From: CAUPWF01 sp036656795
GTDB lineage: Bacteria > Bacillota > Clostridia > Lachnospirales > Lachnospiraceae
Direction: 5' to 3'
Assembly (NCBI GenBank): GCA_036656795.1
Contig: JAVXHR010000003.1
Location: 62,001-126,000 of the forward strand
DNA: 64,000 nt
In this document: piece by piece, positions 45,281 through 54,231 of the stretch
How the letters are laid out: each line of letters starts with the position of its first letter
Position numbering within the stretch: the first letter of the stretch is position 1
Position numbers and translations under genes: made by a program
The notes under the pieces: generated by a model
Told to the model about the DNA's origin: nothing
Database searches by the model: none
What the model saw: the letters and a program-made list of their open reading frames with translations, nothing else

Positions 45281-46891
45281 ATGATAAAGATCATGATATG
45301 TGATGATGAGGGAATTGTAAGAGATTCTTTAAAATTTATTATTGATAGAAATTTAGGAGCAGACTATCTTGTTGAAACAGCGAAAAGTGGACGTGGAGCC
45401 ATTGAGCTTGCGGATAGTTTTCGCCCTGATATTGTTATAATGGATATTCAGATGCCGGGTATTAATGGAATAGAAGCAATCAAAGAAATAAAAAAAGAGC
45501 ATCATAATATAGAAATTATTATTCTTACTGCTTATGATAAGTTTAGTTATGCAAAAGAGGCAATTGACATAGGGGTATTGGATTATCTAACTAAACCAAT
45601 GAATAAAGATAAGGTAGTAGAAGTGCTGAATCGTGCAACGCAGGAAGTAGAGAAACGAAAAGCAAAGACAAGTTATGATTTGGAAGTGAAGGAAAAATTA
45701 GAAACCGTCATTCCAATTATTGAAAATGGATTTATCTATAGTATTTTACTTTCTGATGAAGGTGGAACTGATAATCTAGGATATGACAGTTTATTAGATA
45801 TCTGTGGAGAACACGGTTATATTATAGTTGTAGAATATGGAGATGAATCAAAGAACGGGCAATTAACAAATCCAGTGGGTGCCAGTGTAAAGATGCAGAG
45901 ATACTATATGGACTTACGTGAAATCATGAAGGAATATTTTAATGGGATAGTTGGACCTTTAATGGCAAATAAAGTTATCGTATGTGTAACGTTGGAATCT
46001 AAAGAACTGGAATACAATGAACGTGTACAGGTAATAGAACGTGCAAGAGCCATGGTTCGCAAATTGGACGAACATATGGGACTAAAGTTTAAGGTGGGAA
46101 TTGGTTCGATGAAAGAATTATCGTCCATTCATGATTCTTACAAAGAAGCACTAACTGCCATGAAGCAAAGCATTGGGAAAGTGACTCATATTAAGGATAT
46201 ACCGGTAGGTTGTAAGTATGAAGAAAAATACCCTATCCAAATTGAAACAGCGATGTTTGAAGGAATCCAAAAAGGTCAACAGGAATTGGTACGAACACAA
46301 AGTGAAGCGTTTATTGATTGGATGCAAGAATATACTCCAAAGTTGAATGGTAATGTGAAATTAAAAGTGATGGAATTTGTGCTACGAGCAGAGTATCTCG
46401 CATATCAACATGGTGGAATGACTTATTACTTTAATGACAGACAAGAATATCTGGACGATTTGGTAGAGTGCCAGAATTATGATGCATTAAGAAAATGGTT
46501 TTTGACAAAGATGTTAGGGGCTTGTTATAACATGGTAGGGAAACAGAAAGAGAAGTCTACCGGCGTTATTGCTCAGGCGAAGGCATATATTGATAAAAAC
46601 TATGAGAAGGAATTGTCTTTGGATGATGTCTCCAGAGAGGTTAATATCAGTCCTTACTATTTCAGTAAGTTATTTAAAGAGGAAACAGGTATAAATTATA
46701 TTGATTACCTTACAAAGATACGTATTGATCAGGCAAAGAAATTATTACAACATGACGAATATAGCATCAAACAGACATGTATAGAAGTTGGATATAGTGA
46801 TCCTAATTATTTTAGCCGCACATTTAAAAGGTGTGTAGGGGTAACCCCGTCAGAGTATCGTGAAGGAGGAACAAAGCGTGAAGAAATTTAG
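45281..46891 (+). CDS. YesN-type response regulator with AraC DNA-binding domain
   Basis: The 536-residue protein has a receiver domain (acidic pocket in CDDEGIVRDSL, phospho-accepting aspartate in DIVIMDIQMPG, threonine in IILTAYDK, lysine in DYLTKPM), a long middle linker of about 300 residues, and two AraC helix-turn-helix motifs at the C-terminus (LDDVSREVNISPYYFSKLFK; KQTCIEVGYSDPNYFSRTFK). It is the expected output of the adjacent kinase, and its likely target is the chvE promoter region. The following gene overlaps its end by 14 bases. Confidence 0.93.
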   Translation: MIKIMICDDEGIVRDSLKFIIDRNLGADYLVETAKSGRGAIELADSFRPDIVIMDIQMPGINGIEAIKEIKKEHHNIEIIILTAYDKFSYAKEAIDIGVLDYLTKPMNKDKVVEVLNRATQEVEKRKAKTSYDLEVKEKLETVIPIIENGFIYSILLSDEGGTDNLGYDSLLDICGEHGYIIVVEYGDESKNGQLTNPVGASVKMQRYYMDLREIMKEYFNGIVGPLMANKVIVCVTLESKELEYNERVQVIERARAMVRKLDEHMGLKFKVGIGSMKELSSIHDSYKEALTAMKQSIGKVTHIKDIPVGCKYEEKYPIQIETAMFEGIQKGQQELVRTQSEAFIDWMQEYTPKLNGNVKLKVMEFVLRAEYLAYQHGGMTYYFNDRQEYLDDLVECQNYDALRKWFLTKMLGACYNMVGKQKEKSTGVIAQAKAYIDKNYEKELSLDDVSREVNISPYYFSKLFKEETGINYIDYLTKIRIDQAKKLLQHDEYSIKQTCIEVGYSDPNYFSRTFKRCVGVTPSEYREGGTKREEI

Positions 46892-47915
46892 CATCGTTCT
46901 ATTAAGCATATGTATTTTGCTTAGTGGATTAAGTGGTTGTGCCAAAGTGCCTAAAGAAGGAGCTAAGGATATGGGAGAAAAAGAAACCGCGGTTCATATA
47001 GGAATTACATTTGATACATTTGTGTTAGAACGATGGACAAGGGATCGCGATGTATTTGTATCAACGGCTCAAAAATTGGGGGCGAAGGTAGATGTACAAA
47101 ATGCAAATGGCGATGTCAGTAAGCAAAGAAGTCAAATCAATAAATTTATTGAAGAGCAAATGGATGTGATTGTAGTTGTAGCGGTAGATTGTTTTCGAGT
47201 GACAGACTTGGTGAAAAAAGCTCGTTCACAAGGAATACAGGTAATATCTTATGATCGTATGGTGCAAGGTACTGTGACAGATTTATATATTACAGTAGAT
47301 AATGAACAGGTAGGGGCAGCCATGGCAAAAACGATAAAAGAACGTCTTCCAAATGGTGGAAATGTTGTGATGATCTGCGGACCGGAAGCAGATACAAATA
47401 CATTAGACGTAGTCAATGGGTTTGAAAAAGAGTTAAATGGGAGTAATCTTACGATAGTTGAGAAGGGATTTGTGAAAGCATGGACTCCGGAATATGGTTT
47501 TCAGGCCGTGAATGATGCTTTCAAAAGTGTGGAAAAGATAGATGCAGTCATGTGTGGAAATGATGGACTGGCAGGGTATGCTATTAAAGCGTTAAGTGAA
47601 CAGCAATTAGCAGGAACAATTGTGGTGACGGGGCAAGATGCAGATCTTGAAGCGTGCCAGCGAGTAATTGAAGGAACTCAGGCGATGACGGTATATAAAC
47701 CTATAGAGGAACTGGCAAAACAGGCAGCATCATATGCAGTTCAATTAGCGAATCAAGGAAAACTATCAGATATCACAGATATGAAATCTAATGACGTAGG
47801 AGAGGTGCCTTATTGTGGGTTGGAACCGATTGCTGTGACAAAAGATAATATGGACGAAGTGATAGTTCGTTCTGGTTTTCATCTACAGGACGAGGTATAT
47901 CTTAATATGAATTAG
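46878..47915 (+). CDS. XylF-like sugar-binding lipoprotein
   Basis: The 345-residue protein has a lipoprotein signal (SIVLLSICILLSGLSGC, acylated cysteine in LSGC). Its core has the D-xylose-binding pattern LERWTRDRDVFVSTAQKLGA followed by DVQNANGD, closer to E. coli XylF than the other two binding proteins here. A GTG start at 46878 is preferred: AAGGAGG lies 8 bases upstream inside the regulator gene. It could deliver xylose to the importer or serve the sensor kinase. A weak hairpin (47918-47948) follows it. Confidence 0.88.
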   Translation: MKKFSIVLLSICILLSGLSGCAKVPKEGAKDMGEKETAVHIGITFDTFVLERWTRDRDVFVSTAQKLGAKVDVQNANGDVSKQRSQINKFIEEQMDVIVVVAVDCFRVTDLVKKARSQGIQVISYDRMVQGTVTDLYITVDNEQVGAAMAKTIKERLPNGGNVVMICGPEADTNTLDVVNGFEKELNGSNLTIVEKGFVKAWTPEYGFQAVNDAFKSVEKIDAVMCGNDGLAGYAIKALSEQQLAGTIVVTGQDADLEACQRVIEGTQAMTVYKPIEELAKQAASYAVQLANQGKLSDITDMKSNDVGEVPYCGLEPIAVTKDNMDEVIVRSGFHLQDEVYLNMN

Positions 47916-47985
47916 CATTTTCTTGTAGTACGATAACACAAGAAAATCCTGCAAGAAAAGATTCTAAATATACTCCATTAAAATG

Positions 47986-47999
47986 TGCGAACGTTTGCA
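47986..47999. promoter_or_regulatory. cre site (CcpA catabolite repression)
   Basis: Read on the minus strand, TGCAAACGTTCGCA matches the cre consensus TGNAANCGNTNNCA at every position. It lies about 40 bases upstream of the likely chvE transcript start, where CcpA would block the -35 or an activator site. Confidence 0.8.
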
Positions 48000-48019
48000 A
48001 ACTAATCCTATATCAATTG

Positions 48020-48028
48020 TGATATATT
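48020..48028 (+). promoter_or_regulatory. Extended -10 element of the chvE-gguA-gguB operon
   Basis: TGA-TATATT forms an extended -10 about 47 bases before the chvE ATG. No good -35 is present, which suits activation by the YesN-type regulator and repression at the adjacent cre. Confidence 0.5.
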
Positions 48029-48074
48029 GAATTTGTAGCAAAGGTTACATAAAAATTAATTGGAGGAAAAAAGT

Positions 48075-49178
48075 ATGAAAAAAAGTATGAAAAGACTTTT
48101 TGCACTCGGGCTTGTTGTTGTGATGGCATGTTCATTAGCAGCATGTACAAGTGGTGAGACCAAAAAGGACACAACTGCAAAGAAAGAAAAGACAGAGGCA
48201 GGAACAGGTAAAATTGGTGTAGCAATGCCTACAAAAGATTTACAACGTTGGAACCAAGATGGGGAAAACATGAAGAAAGAATTAGAGGCAGCAGGCTATG
48301 AAGTAGACTTACAATATGCAAGCAATGATGTAGGTACACAAGTATCTCAAATTGAGAATATGATATCCGGTGGTTGTGAAGCATTGGTTATTGCATCTAT
48401 TGATGGTGAATCATTAGGTACACCGTTAAAAGCAGCAAAAGAAGCAAATATTCCAGTTGTATCCTATGATCGTCTTATTATGAATTCAGATGCTATTTCT
48501 TACTATGCAACATTTGATAATTACATGGTTGGAACAAAGCAAGGAGAATATATTGTTGAAACTCTTGATTTAAAGAATGCAGCAGGACCGTTTAATCTTG
48601 AAATCTTTACAGGTGACCCAGGTGATAACAATGCCAAATTCTTCTATGGTGGAGCTATGGATGTCTTGAAAGAATATATTGATGCAGGGAAATTAGTTGT
48701 TCAGTCAAAACAAGTTGATTTCGCAGATGTTGCTACAGCAGATTGGAACACAGAAAAAGCACAAGCAAGAATGGATGCTATTATTGCTTCTAACTACGCA
48801 AGTGCTAACATTGATGTAGTTCTTTGTTCAAACGATTCAACCGCACTTGGTGTTGAAAATTCACTTGCAGGAAACTACAAAGGTGAATGGCCAATTATTA
48901 CAGGTCAGGATTGTGATGTAGCCAATACAAAGAATCTAATTGCTGACAAACAATCTATGGATATCTTTAAAGATACACGTGACTTAGCAAAACAAACCGT
49001 TGCTATGGTTGATGCAATCATGGGTGGTGGAGAAGCAGAAACAAATGATAAAGAAACATATGATAATGGAACAGGCGTTATCCCAACATACTTATGTGAA
49101 CCAGTAGTTGTTACAAAAGATAACTACAAAGAAATTCTAATTGATTCTAAATATTATGCAGAAGAAGATTTAAAATAA
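48075..49178 (+). CDS. chvE: Multiple-monosaccharide ABC transporter binding lipoprotein (ChvE-like)
   Basis: The 367-residue protein has a lipoprotein signal (FALGLVVVMACSLAAC) and the ChvE pattern GVAMPTKDLQRWNQDG, SQIENMISGGCEALVIASID and SYDRLIMNSDAISYYATFDN. ChvE relatives bind xylose, arabinose, glucose or galactose. GGAGG lies 8 bases before the ATG at 48075; an upstream in-frame TTG overlaps the site. It has its own promoter with a cre element and a hairpin behind it, so it is probably the most abundant product of the importer operon. Confidence 0.93.
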   Translation: MKKSMKRLFALGLVVVMACSLAACTSGETKKDTTAKKEKTEAGTGKIGVAMPTKDLQRWNQDGENMKKELEAAGYEVDLQYASNDVGTQVSQIENMISGGCEALVIASIDGESLGTPLKAAKEANIPVVSYDRLIMNSDAISYYATFDNYMVGTKQGEYIVETLDLKNAAGPFNLEIFTGDPGDNNAKFFYGGAMDVLKEYIDAGKLVVQSKQVDFADVATADWNTEKAQARMDAIIASNYASANIDVVLCSNDSTALGVENSLAGNYKGEWPIITGQDCDVANTKNLIADKQSMDIFKDTRDLAKQTVAMVDAIMGGGEAETNDKETYDNGTGVIPTYLCEPVVVTKDNYKEILIDSKYYAEEDLK

Positions 49179-49198
49179 TCAATCAAATGATTTGATTT

Positions 49199-49223
49199 GC
49201 AGGCGAGTAAATCACTCGCCTGC
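49199..49223 (+). terminator. Hairpin between chvE and gguA (partial terminator or mRNA end)
   Basis: GCAGGCGAGT pairs perfectly with ACTCGCCTGC over an AAATC loop, followed by ATTTCTT. Such a hairpin after a binding-protein gene usually keeps that gene expressed above the ATPase and permease. A second small inverted repeat (AATCAAAT-G-ATTTGATT) precedes it. Confidence 0.7.
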
Positions 49224-49248
49224 ATTTCTTGAAAAGGGAGGGATACAG

Positions 49249-50787
49249 TTGGCAAACATTCTATTGGAAATGAAAAATATTACCAAGACTTTCCCTGGCG
49301 TTAAGGCGTTAGACAATGTGAACTTACAAGTAGAAGAAGGAGAAATCCATGCGCTTGTAGGCGAAAATGGTGCTGGAAAATCAACGTTAATGAATGTGTT
49401 GAGTGGTATATATTCATATGGTTCGTATGAAGGCGATATCATATATAGTGGAGAGGTATGTAAATTTAGTAAGATTCGTAACAGTGAAGATAAAGGAATT
49501 GTTATTATTCATCAAGAATTGGCACTTGTTCCATATATGACCATTGGAGAAAATATGTATCTTGGGAATGAACAAGGTCATGCCATGGCGATTGATTGGA
49601 GTAAGACGTATGGTGAAGCGGACAAGTACTTAAAGCAAGTAGGACTAGAAGAATCTTCACAGACATTAATTAAAGATATAGGTGTTGGAAAACAACAATT
49701 GGTAGAGATTGCGAAAGCATTGGCAAAAAATGCGAAACTACTGATTCTGGATGAACCAACTTCATCATTAAATGAAGCAGATTCACAGGCCCTATTAGAC
49801 TTGTTATTAGAATTTAAAAAACAAGGTATGACTTCGATTATTATTTCTCATAAGTTAAATGAGATTGCATATGTAGCTGATAAGATTACGATCCTTCGGG
49901 ATGGTTCGACAATCGAAACATTAGATAAAGCATCAGATGATATATCGGAAGACCGAATTATTCAAGGGATGGTTGGTCGTGATTTGACAGATCGCTTTCC
50001 GGAGAGAGAAGGCATCTCTATTGGAGAGGTAGCGCTTGAAGTGAAAAATTGGAGCGTTTTTCACCCGGTATATACAGAACGTAAAGTGGTAGATAATGTC
50101 ACTATGAATGTTCGAAAAGGTGAAGTCCTTGGAATATCAGGACTTATGGGTGCAGGACGAACAGAATTAGCTATGAGTATCTTTGGAAAAAGCTATGGTA
50201 TTAATATTACAGGAGAATTATATCTAGAGGGTCAAGAGGTTAAGTTACATTCTGTAAAAGATGCAATTGACCATAAGATAGCCTACGTAACGGAAGATAG
50301 AAAAGGAAATGGTTTGATTCTAAGTAATGCAATTAAGATAAACACAACCTTGGCTAATCTTGCAGGGGTCAGCCATAGAGGAATCATTGATCAAGACAAA
50401 GAGTACGTAGTTGCAGATGAATATCGTACAAAGTTGAAAACAAAATGTCCAACGGTAGAGCAGAATGTTGGAAATCTGAGTGGTGGCAATCAACAAAAAG
50501 TGCTATTGGCAAAATGGATGTTTGCAGAACCGGATATCTTAATACTTGATGAGCCAACTCGTGGTATTGATGTTGGTGCAAAGTATGAAATCTATTGTAT
50601 TATTAATGAGTTAGTGAAATCCGGGAAATCAGTGATTATGATTTCATCTGAATTACCGGAAGTGTTGGGTATGGCAGACCGTATTTATATTATGAATGAA
50701 GGAAAGATGGTCGGTGAACTTAATCGTGGAGAAGCGACTCAAGAGTTGATTATGTCACATATTTTAAAATCAGGTAAAGGAGAATAG
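49249..50787 (+). CDS. gguA: Sugar ABC transporter ATPase (two ATP-binding domains)
   Basis: The 512-residue cytoplasmic protein has two fused ATPase domains as in MglA/XylG/GguA. The first has Walker A GENGAGKSTLMNVLSG and Walker B LLILDEPTSSL. The second has the degenerate GLMGAGRTELAM, the signature LSGGNQQKVLLAKWM and DEPTRGIDVGAKYEIY. The start is a TTG with GGGAGGG 6 bases upstream; the next ATG would remove conserved N-terminal residues. The permease starts 2 bases after the stop. Confidence 0.94.
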   Translation: MANILLEMKNITKTFPGVKALDNVNLQVEEGEIHALVGENGAGKSTLMNVLSGIYSYGSYEGDIIYSGEVCKFSKIRNSEDKGIVIIHQELALVPYMTIGENMYLGNEQGHAMAIDWSKTYGEADKYLKQVGLEESSQTLIKDIGVGKQQLVEIAKALAKNAKLLILDEPTSSLNEADSQALLDLLLEFKKQGMTSIIISHKLNEIAYVADKITILRDGSTIETLDKASDDISEDRIIQGMVGRDLTDRFPEREGISIGEVALEVKNWSVFHPVYTERKVVDNVTMNVRKGEVLGISGLMGAGRTELAMSIFGKSYGINITGELYLEGQEVKLHSVKDAIDHKIAYVTEDRKGNGLILSNAIKINTTLANLAGVSHRGIIDQDKEYVVADEYRTKLKTKCPTVEQNVGNLSGGNQQKVLLAKWMFAEPDILILDEPTRGIDVGAKYEIYCIINELVKSGKSVIMISSELPEVLGMADRIYIMNEGKMVGELNRGEATQELIMSHILKSGKGE

Positions 50788-50789
50788 AC

Positions 50790-51950
50790 ATGGAAAAAAC
50801 AAATGTTTCAGCAATGTTAAAAAAATATACAATGATCATTGCCTTAATTGTTGTAACCCTATTCTTTACATGGAGAACGGGCGGAAGTATGTTGCTTCCA
50901 CAAAATATTAACAACTTAATTGCACAAAATGCGTATGTATTTATTCTAGCTACTGGTATGCTACTTTGTATATTGACCGGAGGTAATATTGATCTTAGTA
51001 TTGGATCAGTGGTGTGCTTTGTAGGCGCTATCGGAGGAACCTTGATGGTAAACAAAGATGTTTCGCCGGGGATTGCAATGATTGCTATGCTTGTTGTTGG
51101 AATCTTAATTGGTGTATGGCAGGGGTTTTGGATTGCATATGTTAGAATCCCACCATTTATTGTAACGTTGGCGGGGATGTTTATCTTTCGTGGATTATCA
51201 AATGTTGTATTAAATGGGTTGACGGTAGCACCAATGCCAGAGGAGTATCTTGCATTATTTAATAATTATATTATTGATTTCTTCCATGGAAGTACGATTA
51301 ATATTACTTGCCTTTTAGTGGGAGTTTTGGCAACACTTATTTTTCTGTTTAGTGCAATTGCGGGACGAAGAAAACGTGTGAAAAATGGATATGCAGTTAA
51401 ATCTTTGACCGGATTTGTAGTTAAAAATATCTTAGTAAGTGCAGTTATTCTTGTATTCATGTGGAGACTTGCACAATATAAAGGTATTCCAAATGTATTA
51501 ATATGGGTAGTTCTTATTGTTATGATATATGCATATATTACATCCAAGACAACAGTAGGGCGCCACTTCTATGCAGTGGGTGGAAATGAAAAAGCAACAC
51601 AATTGTCAGGAATCAATACAAATCGTGTATACTTTCTTGCATATGCAAATATGGGCATGCTGGCAGCGGTAGCTGCAATGGTTACCATTGCACGTCTTAA
51701 CTCAGCAAATCCTACCGCAGGGACAAACTACGAGATGGATGCTATTGGATCTTGCTTTATTGGTGGAGCTTCTGCATATGGTGGAACTGGTACAGTTCCT
51801 GGAGTTATAGTTGGAGCAACATTAATGGGCGTTATTAATTTAGGAATGTCTATTATGGGTGTGGATGCTAACTGGCAAAAAGTGGTAAAAGGAAGTGTGT
51901 TACTTGCAGCAGTTATCTTTGATGTTGTATCAAAGAAACGTGCAAAATAG
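50790..51950 (+). CDS. gguB: Sugar ABC transporter permease
   Basis: This 386-residue permease of the RbsC/XylH/GguB type has about ten membrane segments and the family signature GNIDLSIGSVVCFVGA. The C-terminal EAA-like region is GSCFIGGASAYGGTGTVPG, where it contacts the ATPase. The ATG follows AAAGGAG that overlaps the gguA end. With ChvE and GguA it forms a complete importer for pentoses or related hexoses. Confidence 0.94.
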   Translation: MEKTNVSAMLKKYTMIIALIVVTLFFTWRTGGSMLLPQNINNLIAQNAYVFILATGMLLCILTGGNIDLSIGSVVCFVGAIGGTLMVNKDVSPGIAMIAMLVVGILIGVWQGFWIAYVRIPPFIVTLAGMFIFRGLSNVVLNGLTVAPMPEEYLALFNNYIIDFFHGSTINITCLLVGVLATLIFLFSAIAGRRKRVKNGYAVKSLTGFVVKNILVSAVILVFMWRLAQYKGIPNVLIWVVLIVMIYAYITSKTTVGRHFYAVGGNEKATQLSGINTNRVYFLAYANMGMLAAVAAMVTIARLNSANPTAGTNYEMDAIGSCFIGGASAYGGTGTVPGVIVGATLMGVINLGMSIMGVDANWQKVVKGSVLLAAVIFDVVSKKRAK

Positions 51951-51966
51951 AGGATAGTTGAGATGA

Positions 51967-52000
51967 AAACAGCCCTGACAGATGTCTGACAGGGCTGTTT
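51967..52000. terminator. Terminator of the sugar importer operon
   Basis: AAACAGCCCTG pairs with CAGGGCTGTTT, with an inner CAGA-TG-TCTG hairpin. It lies between the converging gguB and XRE-regulator genes and can serve both. Confidence 0.88.
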
Positions 52001-52025
52001 ATAATATTGTTCAATCACAAAGGTC

Positions 52026-52385
52026 TTATTTCTTTGCTGATTTTTCATCACGAAGTGTTAATAATTCCATATATTTCAATGCATCTTGTTTAGATTCTAA
52101 GGATAAGCTATGATAATATTGCATTAAGCGTTGGTCTACGATTTGTTCGGTATGTTCTCGTTCGGAGGAGAGATGAGAACCATGAAATCCTTCCCCGGTA
52201 ATTAAATAATCAACACTTACCTCAAAAAAATCAGACAATTGCAATAATTTTTCAAAATCAGGTTGCCTGTTTTTTGTCTCATAACCAGCAATCGTAGGGC
52301 GAGATACTTGTAGTAAATCAGCAAGCTGTACTTGGGTCATATTTCTAGTTTCTCTTAGGTTTTTTAATGTATTTGAAAAATTCAT
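52026..52385 (-). CDS. XRE-family transcriptional regulator
   Basis: The 119-residue protein has an N-terminal lambda-repressor-like helix-turn-helix (MTQVQLADLLQVSRPTIAGY, then ETKNRQPDFEKLLQLSDFFE) and a C-terminal helical tail (DQRLMQYYHSLSLESKQDAL) that may dimerise. AAGGAGG lies 6 bases before the ATG at 52385; a longer in-frame reading to 52466 has no ribosome site and is rejected. Its target is unknown. It is convergent with the importer operon and probably separate from it. Confidence 0.9.
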   Translation of the reverse strand: MNFSNTLKNLRETRNMTQVQLADLLQVSRPTIAGYETKNRQPDFEKLLQLSDFFEVSVDYLITGEGFHGSHLSSEREHTEQIVDQRLMQYYHSLSLESKQDALKYMELLTLRDEKSAKK

Positions 52386-52534
52386 GTTGACCCTCCTTAT
52401 GTTTCTACGATATATATTACCAGTAGAAAGATAAAAATAGCATAAAAGTGCCAAAACGCAACACAAAACAACAATATGTTTAGCAACGGAACATTACTTT
52501 GTGAAGAATGATTTATGAACATAGATAGAATGCG

Positions 52535-52563
52535 TTGACATCAAGATGGAAACTTCGTATAAT
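52535..52563 (+). promoter_or_regulatory. Consensus sigma-A promoter of the small membrane protein gene
   Basis: TTGACA (52535-52540) and TATAAT (52558-52563) are both perfect, with the ideal 17-base spacing. Confidence 0.92.
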
Positions 52564-52598
52564 TAAAAAAGGATAAGAATGGAGAGGATTGAAAATAG

Positions 52599-53060
52599 AT
52601 GATATTTGCAAAAAATGATGAAGAGAAGAGAAGTAAGGTGTGGCGCATAGTAACAACAATTACAACAATTTTAATTATAGTAATTGCAGTTTTTTTTATT
52701 ACAAAATTATTTACAAGTAATCCGTTAGAGGGAACTTGGATTCATAAAGACAGTGGAATGGAATTAAATATTACAGGAAATAATCTGCTTACAGTTAAAT
52801 GGGCGGATTTGTTAGAGAATACAAATGTTAAAATCAAGATGAACTATACATTGGATAAAGAAGATAAGACAATTACAATTAAAGTAGATGAATCAGAAGT
52901 TAAAAAAGTGGTAAATAATTCAGAAGGCGACATTAACGCAAGTAGTCTAAAATCAGCGCTAAGTTCTATCGCAACTACATTTAATTACAGTGTGGAACAC
53001 CATAAACTTGTATTAATAGAACGCGAGTATGGAGATCAAATGGTATTTGAAAAAAAATAA
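52599..53060 (+). CDS. Small membrane-anchored protein of unknown function
   Basis: I do not recognise a characterised family. The 153-residue protein has one N-terminal membrane segment (IVTTITTILIIVIAVFFITKLF), then an exported domain that begins NPLEGTWIHKDSGMELNITG. That opening resembles the lipocalin-like domains labelled DUF5640 in Firmicutes. The rest is rich in K, D, N and S. GGAGAGG lies before the ATG, the promoter matches consensus exactly and a terminator follows, so it looks like a single well-expressed gene. Confidence 0.75.
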   Translation: MIFAKNDEEKRSKVWRIVTTITTILIIVIAVFFITKLFTSNPLEGTWIHKDSGMELNITGNNLLTVKWADLLENTNVKIKMNYTLDKEDKTITIKVDESEVKKVVNNSEGDINASSLKSALSSIATTFNYSVEHHKLVLIEREYGDQMVFEKK

Positions 53061-53073
53061 TGCTACCATAGAT

Positions 53074-53119
53074 TCCCTCTATGCCGGTGCTATCAAAAGC
53101 GCAGGATAGAGGGATTTTT
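53074..53119 (+). terminator. Terminator after the small membrane protein gene
   Basis: TCCCTCTAT pairs with ATAGAGGGA across a 23-base loop and is followed by TTTTTA. It separates this gene from ispG. Confidence 0.75.
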
Positions 53120-53139
53120 AGATGAAAGGAGCCGATACA

Positions 53140-54219
53140 ATGGAACAACTTACATGGAGAGAAAAGACAAAAGTGATTCAGATAGGAGATTGTAAAATAG
53201 GAGGAGGAAATCCAATTGCCATTCAGTCTATGACAAACACAAAGACGGAAGATATCAAAGCAACGATACAACAGATTCTTCAGTTAGAAGCAGCAGGGTG
53301 CCAGATTGTCAGATGTGCAGTTCCAACTTTACAGGCGGCAGAAGCTCTTAAGGATATCAAAAAAGGGATTCATATTCCATTAGTTGCAGATATTCATTTT
53401 GATTATCGATTGGCAATTGCAGCTATTGAATATGGTGCAGATAAGATACGAATCAATCCGGGTAATATAGGAGATATTTCACGAGTACAGTTGGTGGTGG
53501 ATAAAGCGAAAGAGTATCAGATTCCAATTCGAGTGGGTGTGAACAGTGGCTCCTTAGAATCACAATTAGTGGAACGTTATGGTGGTGTTACAGCAGAAGG
53601 AATTGTGGAGAGTGCTTTAGACAAAGTGCATCTAATCGAAACACTAGGATATGAAAATCTAGTGGTTAGTATTAAGTCATCAGATGTTATGATGTGTGTA
53701 AAAGCGCATGAAATTATTGCAAAGCAATGTAAATACCCATTGCATGTTGGAATTACGGAATCAGGGACGTTATTGTCTGGAAATATAAAGTCCGCTGTTG
53801 GACTAGGTATTATGTTACATGAGGGAATTGGAGATACCATACGGGTATCGTTAACAGGAAATCCAGTAGAAGAGATTAAGTCAGCTCGATTGATTTTGAA
53901 ATCATTGGGACTTCGTAAAGGTGGAATTGAAGTGGTATCTTGTCCTACTTGTGGGCGCACACAGATTGATTTGATTAAACTGGCCAATCAGGTAGAAACT
54001 ATGGTTGCGGATATTCCATTAAACATCAAAGTTGCAGTTATGGGGTGTGTTGTGAATGGACCGGGGGAAGCAAAAGAAGCAGATATAGGAATTGCCGGAG
54101 GAATCGGAGAAGGACTAATCATCAAAAAAGGACAAATCATAAAAAAAGTGAAAGAAGAAGAGCTATTAGAAGAACTGCGCCAAGAGTTGTTACATTGGGA
54201 TACCACAGAAAAAAAATAG
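53140..54219 (+). CDS. ispG: 4-hydroxy-3-methylbut-2-enyl diphosphate synthase
   Basis: This [4Fe-4S] enzyme of the MEP isoprenoid pathway reduces MEcPP to HMBPP. The 359-residue compact bacterial form has the opening IGGGNPIAIQSMTNTKTED. The cluster cysteines are in SCPTCGRTQID and GCVVNGPGEA, the latter also holding the active-site glutamate. AAAGGAG lies 8 bases before the ATG at 53140; the ATG at 53122 precedes that site. polC follows after 12 bases, an arrangement common in Firmicutes (ispG-polC). Confidence 0.96.
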   Translation: MEQLTWREKTKVIQIGDCKIGGGNPIAIQSMTNTKTEDIKATIQQILQLEAAGCQIVRCAVPTLQAAEALKDIKKGIHIPLVADIHFDYRLAIAAIEYGADKIRINPGNIGDISRVQLVVDKAKEYQIPIRVGVNSGSLESQLVERYGGVTAEGIVESALDKVHLIETLGYENLVVSIKSSDVMMCVKAHEIIAKQCKYPLHVGITESGTLLSGNIKSAVGLGIMLHEGIGDTIRVSLTGNPVEEIKSARLILKSLGLRKGGIEVVSCPTCGRTQIDLIKLANQVETMVADIPLNIKVAVMGCVVNGPGEAKEADIGIAGGIGEGLIIKKGQIIKKVKEEELLEELRQELLHWDTTEKK

Positions 54220-54231
54220 GCGGGTAAATAG

